Shown: one piece after another, positions 58,842 through 64,000 of the stretch
Position numbering within the stretch: the stretch's first letter is position 1
Layout of the letters: every line of letters begins with the position of its first letter
Source: DASUPK01 sp963736685
GTDB taxonomy: Bacteria; Actinomycetota; Thermoleophilia; Solirubrobacterales; 70-9
Assembly (NCBI GenBank): GCA_963736685.1
Contig: CAVTPZ010000016.1
Coordinates: 62,001 to 126,000 of the forward strand
DNA length: 64,000 bases
Reading direction: 5' to 3'
Position numbers and translations under genes: made by a program
Notes under the pieces: model-generated
Database searches by the model: none
Told to the model about the DNA's origin: nothing
What the model saw: the letters and a program-made list of their open reading frames with translations, nothing else

Positions 58842-59408
58842 CTAGACCTCCATGATCTCCTCTTCCTTGCCCTTCAAGAGCGAGTCGATCTCTCCGATGG
58901 AGCCGTCCGTGTGCTTCTGGAGCTCGGTCTCGCCGTGGTGCTCCTCGTCAGAACCCGCCTCGCCTTCCTTCTTCAGGTCGCGGAGGTCCTGCATGACGTC
59001 GCGGCGGATGTTGCGGACGGCAACGCGGCCATCCTCGGCCACGTTGTGGACGACCTTGACGAGCTCCTTGCGGCGCTCCTCGGTGAGCTCCGGGATCTGC
59101 ATACGGATCAGGTTGCCGTCGTTGGAGGGAGTCAGGCCGAGGTCGGATTCCATGACCGCCTTCTCGATCGTGCCGATCGAGGACTTGTCGTAGGGCGTCA
59201 CGGTGAGCGTGCGGGCGTCTGTCGCGGCCACCTGGGCGAGCTGCTTGAGCGGTGTCTGCGCCCCGTAGTAGTCGATGTCGAGGCGGTCGAGGAGATGCGG
59301 CGAGGCGCGGCCGGTGCGGACCGTGGCGAGCTCGTTGCGCGTCGAGTCGACCGACTTCTGCATTCGCTCCTTGGCGTCTGCCAACAGCTCGTCGATCATC
59401 TCGCTCAT
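58842..59408 (-). CDS. frr: ribosome recycling factor
   Basis: A 188-residue RRF with the family pattern AKERMQKSVDSTRNELATVR, TGRASPHLLDRLDIDYYGAQ, TPLKQLAQVAATDARTLTVT and TEERRKELVKVVHNVAEDGR. It splits post-termination ribosomes with EF-G. Slightly long at the acidic C-terminus. Its ATG overlaps the pyrH stop in TGATG, so pyrH and frr are coupled. Confidence 0.97.
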   Translation of the reverse strand: MSEMIDELLADAKERMQKSVDSTRNELATVRTGRASPHLLDRLDIDYYGAQTPLKQLAQVAATDARTLTVTPYDKSSIGTIEKAVMESDLGLTPSNDGNLIRMQIPELTEERRKELVKVVHNVAEDGRVAVRNIRRDVMQDLRDLKKEGEAGSDEEHHGETELQKHTDGSIGEIDSLLKGKEEEIMEV

Positions 59409-60163
59409 CAGCTGCGCACCCCCGGAGTTGGCTCTGTGGCGGGCTTCGAGGACACCAGGGTCCCGACCCTCTCTCCGCTGACGATCCTATCTATGTTGCG
59501 TTCGTCGGCCATGTTGAAGACGTAGATGGGCAGATCGTTGTCCATGCAGAGCGACAGCGCAGTTGAATCCATGACGCGAAGGCCGCGCTCGATCGCCTGG
59601 CGGTGGCTGATCTCGGGCAGGAACTCTGCGTTCGGGTCGACCGAGGGGTCGGCGGTGTAGACCCCCTCCACCCCGTTCTTCGCCATCAGGATCGCCTCGG
59701 CGTGGATCTCCAGGGCCCGGAGGGCGGCGGCGGTATCCGTGGTGAAGAACGGGTTGCCGGTTCCCGCGGCGAAGATGACCGCGCGGCCCTTCTCCAGGTG
59801 CCGGATCGCGCGGCGGCGAATGTAGGGCTCGGCCACCTCCGTCACGGCCACCGCCGAGAGGACGCGGGTATCGACCCCGACCTTCTCCAGGGCGTCCTGA
59901 AGGGTGAGGGCGTTGAGCACCGTCGCCAGCATGCCCATGTAGTCGGCTGTGGCCCGGTCCATCCCCTTGGCCGCGCCCTCCAGGCCCCGGTAGATGTTGC
60001 CGGCGCCGACGACGATCGCAACGTCGACCTCCTGGGCCCGCACCTCGCGGACCTGATTGGCGATGCGCTCGATCTGTGCGGGATCCGTCCCGTACTCGAG
60101 GTTGCCCATCAGGGCTTCCCCGGAGATCTTCAGCAGGATCCGGTTGAAGGCGGCCGAGGCCAA
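59408..60163 (-). CDS. pyrH: uridylate kinase
   Basis: A 251-residue UMP kinase of the amino acid kinase fold. It has ILLKISGEALMGNLEYGTDP, VVGAGNIYRGLEGAAKGMDR, RATADYMGMLATVLNALTLQ, AGTGNPFFTTDTAAALRALE and VEGVYTADPSVDPNAEFLPE. It phosphorylates UMP to UDP. Length and motifs are complete. Position between tsf and frr is the standard bacterial order. Confidence 0.97.
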   Translation of the reverse strand: MASAAFNRILLKISGEALMGNLEYGTDPAQIERIANQVREVRAQEVDVAIVVGAGNIYRGLEGAAKGMDRATADYMGMLATVLNALTLQDALEKVGVDTRVLSAVAVTEVAEPYIRRRAIRHLEKGRAVIFAAGTGNPFFTTDTAAALRALEIHAEAILMAKNGVEGVYTADPSVDPNAEFLPEISHRQAIERGLRVMDSTALSLCMDNDLPIYVFNMADERNIDRIVSGERVGTLVSSKPATEPTPGVRS

Positions 60164-60169
60164 GGCTTC

Positions 60170-60796
60170 CTACTCCTGCCCCACCTCGAAGCGGGAAAAT
60201 CGGGCGATGCGCACGTTCTCGCCGGTCTTGGCCGCGACCTCGGCGCGCAGGTCCTCGATCGTCTTTCCCTCGTACTTGTCCTCGTTGAAGTGCTTCTGGT
60301 CGAGCAGCACGATCTCCGAGGCCCACTTCTTGATCTGGCCGTCGACGATCTTGGCGACGATGTCGTCGGGCTTGCCGTCCTCCTTAGCCTTCTCCTCGAG
60401 GATGCGGCGCTCGTTCGCGACGTCCTCCTCAGGGATGTCCTCGAGCGAGACGTGCTGAGGGTTCATCGCCGCGATGTGGATCGCGACATCCCGTGCGAAT
60501 TCCTTGAAGTCCTCGTTGAGCGCGACGAAGTCGGTCTCGCACTGCACCTCGACCAGGACGCCGATTCTCTGCTGCTTGCGCTCCCCGGTCCCGCTCATGT
60601 GGGTGTAGGCCGCGACGACGCCCTCGGCGGTGCCCCTGCCGCCCCGCTTGGCGGCGGAGGCCGCGCCCTTCTTGCGAAGGATCTCGATCGCCTTCGGCTC
60701 GTCCCCCTCGGCCTCCTCGAGGGCGTTCTTCACGTCGACGATCGGAGCGCCGGTCTTCTCTCGCAGGGCCTTGACGTCCGCCGCGCTCACCGCCAT
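60170..60796 (-). CDS. tsf: elongation factor Ts
   Basis: A 208-residue EF-Ts of the short type, with an N-terminal UBA-like domain (VKALREKTGAPIVDVKNALE), EAEGDEPKAIEILRKKGAAS and a single core subdomain ending with EVAAKTGENVRIARFSRFEV. EF-Ts recycles EF-Tu-GDP. Many EF-Ts proteins have a second subdomain (about 280 residues), so this is the compact form. It overlaps rpsB by one base. Confidence 0.96.
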   Translation of the reverse strand: MAVSAADVKALREKTGAPIVDVKNALEEAEGDEPKAIEILRKKGAASAAKRGGRGTAEGVVAAYTHMSGTGERKQQRIGVLVEVQCETDFVALNEDFKEFARDVAIHIAAMNPQHVSLEDIPEEDVANERRILEEKAKEDGKPDDIVAKIVDGQIKKWASEIVLLDQKHFNEDKYEGKTIEDLRAEVAAKTGENVRIARFSRFEVGQE

Positions 60797-61866
60797 CAGG
60801 ATTCACCTCCGGTCTGGGTCGGAGCCGGCTCGGTAGCCGTCTCGGCGTCGTCTGCCGGCGGCGGCTGAGGAATCTCGATCTCGGCCTCGCGCCGCGCCTC
60901 GGCCGGATCGCCCTGCCGGTTGTGCGCGGGCGCCGCATCCTCGGCCTGCGGTTGCGGAATCTCCTCGCCGGCCTCGTTCTTGGCCTCGGCCTGTTTCGCC
61001 TCCGCCTGCTGGGCCGCCGCCTTCTGCTCGGCCTCCGCCTTGGCCTTGGCTTCCGCCTCGGCCTTGACCTTCTCCTCGGCCTCCTGCTTGGCCTTCTCCT
61101 CGGCCTCGCGCCGCTTGCGCTCCTCCTCCTCGCGCCGCTTCTTCTCCTCCTCCTCGGCTCGGCGCTTCTCCTCGGCCGCGCGCCACGCGGCCGCGGCGCC
61201 CTCGATCGAGGAGCCCAGTGCGCCGATGATCAGGTCGCACGAGCGGATCGCGTCGTCGTTGCCGGGGATCACGTACTGGACCGGGGACGGATCGCAGTTG
61301 GAATCCACGAGCCCGATGATCGGGATCTCGAGGCGCTCGGCCTCGCGGAGGGCGATTTCCTCGGTCTTCAGATCGATGATCACCACCGCATCGGGGACGC
61401 GCTGCATGTCCGCGACGCCGCCGAGGTTGTACTCGAGCTTGCGCAGCTCGGCCTCCATCGACATGCGCTCCTTGGTGGGCAGCAGGTCGAGCCGGCCGTT
61501 CTCCTTGAGCTCGCGCAGCTCGTGCAGCCGCTGAATCCGCTTGCGAATCGTGTGGAAGTTGGTGAGCAGCCCACCGAGCCAGCGCCTATTGACGTACGGC
61601 ATGCCACAGCGCTCGGCCCATTCCTCGACGGAGTCGCGGGCCTGCTTCTTCGTCCCGACGAAGAGGATGACTCCGCCCTTCGCCGCGACCTCGGTGACGA
61701 ACTGCGTCGCCTGCTTGAGCAGCTCCTCCGTCTGGAGGAGATCGATGATGTGAATCCCCTCCCGCTCCCCGTAGATGAAGCGGCGCATGCGCGGGTTCCA
61801 GCGCCGGGTCTGGTGGCCGAAATGAACTCCGGCCTCCAGCAGCTCCTTGATGCCTACCTCGGCCAT
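60796..61866 (-). CDS. rpsB: 30S ribosomal protein S2 with long charged C-terminal extension
   Basis: Residues 1 to about 230 form S2: IKELLEAGVHFGHQTRRWNP, INRRWLGGLLTNFHTIRKRI-like segment, VPDAVVIIDLKTEEIALREA and IPGNDDAIRSCDLIIGALGS. The remaining about 125 residues are not part of normal S2. They comprise an alternating Glu/Lys/Arg/Ala helical stretch, then a Pro/Gln/acid-rich tail. Extensions of this kind occur in some actinobacterial S2 proteins, but this one is long. First gene of rpsB-tsf-pyrH-frr-uppS-cdsA. Confidence 0.95.
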   Translation of the reverse strand: MAEVGIKELLEAGVHFGHQTRRWNPRMRRFIYGEREGIHIIDLLQTEELLKQATQFVTEVAAKGGVILFVGTKKQARDSVEEWAERCGMPYVNRRWLGGLLTNFHTIRKRIQRLHELRELKENGRLDLLPTKERMSMEAELRKLEYNLGGVADMQRVPDAVVIIDLKTEEIALREAERLEIPIIGLVDSNCDPSPVQYVIPGNDDAIRSCDLIIGALGSSIEGAAAAWRAAEEKRRAEEEEKKRREEEERKRREAEEKAKQEAEEKVKAEAEAKAKAEAEQKAAAQQAEAKQAEAKNEAGEEIPQPQAEDAAPAHNRQGDPAEARREAEIEIPQPPPADDAETATEPAPTQTGGES

Positions 61867-62021
61867 CTGACCTTCCTATCGCTTGAAGTTGTCCGTTCGC
61901 CCCGCAGGCGTAGCCGAGGAGCAAACCGATTCATGTCGATCCCGTCGCGGCTGCGGGAACCCGGGCGTGCCCGGGCAGCGTCCCGTGCCTCTCGGCGGGG
62001 GTTGGGTGCAAAGTCCGCGGA

Positions 62022-62027
62022 ATTGTA
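62022..62027 (-). promoter_or_regulatory. possible -10 (TACAAT) of rpsB
   Basis: TACAAT on the minus strand, about 155 nt upstream of rpsB, would give a long untranslated leader with a CCCGGG-CACG-CCCGGG hairpin at 61960-61975. No good -35 is visible. The gap 61867-62111 otherwise holds no gene that I can support; a leader-based S2 control element is possible. Confidence 0.35.
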
Positions 62028-62111
62028 GGCGGTGAGGAGCGAACGGCGGGCGCGGCCCGAAAAACCAGCGATCAAGGGGCGCGGGACAGGGGGTTAGCGA
62101 GGGGAATTGGC

Positions 62112-62140
62112 GCTTTTCTTCCGGTATGCGGAAAGAAAGC
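62112..62140 (-). terminator. hairpin after rluD
   Basis: GCTTTTCTTCCG and CGGAAAGAAAGC pair in 10 of 12 positions across a short GTATG loop, 19 bp beyond the rluD stop on the minus strand. It likely ends the proC-yggT-lspA-rluD transcript before the rpsB promoter region. Confidence 0.5.
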
Positions 62141-62159
62141 CCCAACGGCCACCATTTCC

Positions 62160-62831
62160 TCAGCCGGCGGCTCGCGCCTGCTCCAACGCCTCACGCAGAT
62201 CACCGGGAAGCTCCGAGGTGAACTCCAGCCTCTCCCGGGTGCGGGGGTGCGTGAATTCCAGCCGTGAGGCGTGCAGAAACTGGCGCTCGAGCCCATGCCG
62301 CCCGCGCGTCCCATATTCGGGATCCCCGGCCACCGGATGCCCGATCGCGTCGAAGTGCACGCGAATCTGATGCGTCCGCCCCGTCTCGAGCCGCGCGTGC
62401 GCGAGCGTGTCGGCCGGCAGCGTCTCGATCACCTCGAAGTGGGTCCGCGCCTCCCTCGATCCGGAGCCCTTCACCGCCCGCTTCGTCCGCTGCCGCCGAT
62501 CCCGCCCGAGCGGCGCGTCAATGGTCCCCGTGCGGCTCCCGAGGCGCCCCTCGACCAACGCCGTGTATTCGCGCACCACCTCACGCGCCTTCACCATCCG
62601 CGCGAGCTCGCGGAGCGAATCCTCGTTGCGGGCGACGATCATCAGGCCGGAGGTGTCCTTGTCGAGCCGGTGGACGATCCCCGCTCGCCCGCTCTCACCG
62701 CCGCCCGCTATTCCCTGCAGCAGGTCGACGAGCGTCTCCCCCTTGTGCGACGGCGCCGAGTGCACGACCAGCCCGGCCGGCTTCTCGATCACGGCCAGAT
62801 CGTCGTCCAGGTGGACGATCAGCCCCTCCAC
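62160..62831 (-). CDS. RluD-like pseudouridine synthase without S4 domain
   Basis: A 223-residue RluA/RluD-family enzyme with AVIEKPAGLVVHSAPSHKGE, the catalytic Asp in GIVHRLDKDTSGLMIVA and LETGRTHQIRVHFDAIGHPV, GDPEYGTRGR. It modifies U in rRNA or tRNA. The usual N-terminal S4 RNA-binding domain is absent from GTG 62831. The longer reading upstream lies antiparallel to nothing but overlaps lspA and looks non-coding, so the S4 domain seems truly missing. It starts 1 bp after lspA. Confidence 0.9.
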   Translation of the reverse strand: MEGLIVHLDDDLAVIEKPAGLVVHSAPSHKGETLVDLLQGIAGGGESGRAGIVHRLDKDTSGLMIVARNEDSLRELARMVKAREVVREYTALVEGRLGSRTGTIDAPLGRDRRQRTKRAVKGSGSREARTHFEVIETLPADTLAHARLETGRTHQIRVHFDAIGHPVAGDPEYGTRGRHGLERQFLHASRLEFTHPRTRERLEFTSELPGDLREALEQARAAG

Positions 62832-62832
62832 G

Positions 62833-63288
62833 TCACTCCCTCGAGCGCTCCACGTCGAGCAGCAGCAGCAGAACCCCCACCGTGATCGCCACATCGGCGA
62901 GGTTGAACGTCGGCCAGAGAGGGAGATCGATGAAGTCGGTCACGGCCCCATCCCGCACCCGGTCGGCCAGGTTTCCCAGCGCTCCTCCGATCAGCAGGGC
63001 GGCGGGAACCCAGACGAGCCAGCCGCTACGCGACCGGGAAGCGAGGTACACCAGGAATCCGAGCAGAACGACGATCGTCGCGCCGATGAAGACGGCGGAG
63101 ATGTTCCCGCCGATACCGAACGCGACGCCCTCGTTGCGCACGTTCTCGAAGGCGAGGAAGGGCAGTATCTCCACCCGGTCCCCTCGCGCGACCAGCGATG
63201 TCGCGAGCGCCTTGGTGCCCTGATCGACGGCCACCACCACCCCGCACGCTGCGAGCGCGGGGACCAGCAACTCCAGCCACTTCCTCAA
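62833..63288 (-). CDS. lspA: lipoprotein signal peptidase
   Basis: A 151-residue aspartyl protease with four helices. It cleaves prolipoprotein signal peptides. The catalytic aspartates are in GALGNLADRVRDGAVTDFID and in FNLADVAITVG. The N-terminal VVVAVDQGTKALATSLV and the ENVRNEGVAFGI segment are typical. The TTG start at 63288 overlaps the yggT stop in TTGA; no ATG or GTG gives a sensible start. Confidence 0.94.
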   Translation of the reverse strand: MRKWLELLVPALAACGVVVAVDQGTKALATSLVARGDRVEILPFLAFENVRNEGVAFGIGGNISAVFIGATIVVLLGFLVYLASRSRSGWLVWVPAALLIGGALGNLADRVRDGAVTDFIDLPLWPTFNLADVAITVGVLLLLLDVERSRE

Positions 63289-63590
63289 CCGTGAATCAGC
63301 GATACGACCACCCGCCCGACGATGAAGAGGATGAGGATCGCCAGGATCGGGCTGATATCGATCGCCATCCCGCCTCCGCCGAGCGGCGGGATCACTCGGC
63401 GAAAGAGGTTCAGGTACGGATCCACGACCTGATGGACGAAGTCGACCGTGGCCCGCAACCAGGGGTAGTACGGCATCCGCGGGATCCACGAGAGCAGCAC
63501 CCGGATGAAGATCAGGATGAAGTAGACGAGGAAGACAGCGCCGACGTAGTCCGCGACGTCGACCCGGCTGATCGCGAGCAGCGGGCTCAC
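63285..63590 (-). CDS. YggT family membrane protein
   Basis: A 101-residue YggT/Ycf19 protein with two membrane helices (VGAVFLVYFILIFIRVLLSW and ISPILAILILFIVGRVVVSL) and the conserved VDPYLNLFRRVIPPLG between them. The family is linked to cell division or osmotic stress. It lies between proC and lspA as in many bacteria; its start overlaps the proC stop by 4 nt. Confidence 0.93.
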   Translation of the reverse strand: MSPLLAISRVDVADYVGAVFLVYFILIFIRVLLSWIPRMPYYPWLRATVDFVHQVVDPYLNLFRRVIPPLGGGGMAIDISPILAILILFIVGRVVVSLIHG

Positions 63591-64000
63591 CTGCGCACTC
63601 GCTCGAGCGACGCATCCACCGCGGCGTTCAGGGTCTCCTGGATCTTGTGCTCCTCGAGGGCGTTCAGGCCTGCCTCGGTCATTCCGCCGGGCGACGCGAC
63701 CGCCCGCTTCAGAGCGGCCGGATCGTGAAGGTCCAGCAGTCCTCCGGTGGCGGCCATGGAGCGCGCGACCATGCGCAGCGCCTGGTCCTCCGTCAGGCCC
63801 TCGCGGACACCCGCCTCGACCAGGACCTCGGCCATCAGAGCCAGGTAGCCCGGTGAGCAGCCCATGATCGCCGTGGCGGCATCGATCAGTTCCTCCTCGA
63901 TCTCGATCACGTCACCGAGCAGGGAGAGCAGCCTCCCCACCCGCTCTCGCTCCGTCGTCCCGAGTTTCTCCGAATAGACGACACAGAGCACGGCCTGACG
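63587..64000 (-). CDS. proC: pyrroline-5-carboxylate reductase, C-terminal part (partial)
   Basis: The frame is open at the window edge, leaving about 137 C-terminal residues. They include IMGCSPGYLALMAEVLVEAG (usual GSGPAY region), GLTEDQALRMVARSMAATGG and VASPGGMTEAGLNALEEHKI. The last is the ProC signature near its end. It reduces P5C to proline with NAD(P)H. The N-terminal Rossmann part lies outside the window. Confidence 0.88.
   Translation of the reverse strand, partial: RQAVLCVVYSEKLGTTERERVGRLLSLLGDVIEIEEELIDAATAIMGCSPGYLALMAEVLVEAGVREGLTEDQALRMVARSMAATGGLLDLHDPAALKRAVASPGGMTEAGLNALEEHKIQETLNAAVDASLERVRR

Noticed and set aside
60922..62028. Leu/Arg-rich plus-strand frame opposite rpsB
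   Set aside because: It is the shadow of the charged S2 tail and core; composition is a codon artefact.
61867..62111. Small coding gene upstream of rpsB
   Set aside because: Frames here lack ribosome binding sites and plausible protein sequence; the region is better read as an rpsB leader and promoter.
62264..63223. Plus-strand frame of about 320 residues opposite rluD and lspA
   Set aside because: Arg/Pro/Ser-rich low-complexity sequence with no motifs, overlapping two solid genes.

Overview
The window is a 64 kb, very GC-rich, gene-dense chromosomal segment with no insertion sequences, CRISPR arrays, tRNAs or rRNAs that I can see. Gene content and order point to a deep-branching actinobacterium, most likely class Thermoleophilia (Solirubrobacter-like). 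Supporting signs are MurT/GatD lipid II amidation, a VKOR-DsbA pair, a WS/DGAT acyltransferase, an RsiG-like protein beside a GarA-like FHA protein and an FtsR-like MerR protein, a c-di-AMP (ydaO-type) riboswitch on an RlpA-like gene, and secreted proteins with Lys/Arg-rich C-terminal tails. This placement is inference from content; no 16S gene is present.

Layout. 0-4.3 kb: end of dapF, dapL, a DMT-like membrane protein, hflX, dut. 4.3-9.3 kb, minus strand: lemA, then murT - methyltransferase - gatD with 4-nt overlaps, a lipid kinase and a methyltransferase. 9.3-25 kb: mixed small operons (cyclophilin, PrxQ, hydrolases, PRC-barrel, two DUF72 genes, a SpoIIE phosphatase, topoisomerase IB, CcdA, a flavin monooxygenase, thioredoxin-TPR, DinB). 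24.5-29 kb: riboswitch-controlled RlpA-like gene, WS/DGAT, ChbG-like deacetylase, DsbA-VKOR. 29-36.6 kb: RTX-repeat protein, K+ channel, HExxH protein, nadE, NTF2-like and thioesterase genes, and two tandem genes fusing an HTH-like domain to a membrane anchor and an RskA-like outer domain. 36.6-41 kb, minus strand: rsiG-like - FHA - ftsR-like - SRPBCC - alkyl-DHAP-synthase-like oxidase behind a TATAAT promoter, and pgsA. 41-49 kb: proS, a cytochrome b cluster, secreted proteins and ispG. 49-64 kb, minus strand: deacetylase, fadD, rseP, dxr, a secreted protein, then cdsA-uppS-frr-pyrH-tsf-rpsB and rluD-lspA-yggT-proC. A small plus-strand island (cyclase, XRE/MmyB regulator, NTF2-like gene) sits between dxr and cdsA.

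The stretch 43.4-48.0 kb carries about twenty apparent single-base indels, nearly all in short C or G runs. They break the cytochrome gene, three secreted-protein genes and the essential ispG. This looks like poor consensus sequence rather than a block of real pseudogenes. One similar indel lies at 34,089-34,092.

Themes: precursor and envelope building (DAP, lipid II, undecaprenyl-PP, CDP-DAG and PG, MEP isoprenoids, lipoprotein processing), nucleotide second messengers (a c-di-AMP riboswitch, a possible c-di-GMP anti-sigma protein, a class III cyclase), thiol redox, and outward-facing proteins of unknown role. Several divergent gene pairs are only 11-57 bp apart, and some starts lie exactly 7 nt after a TANNNT box, which suggests leaderless mRNAs.
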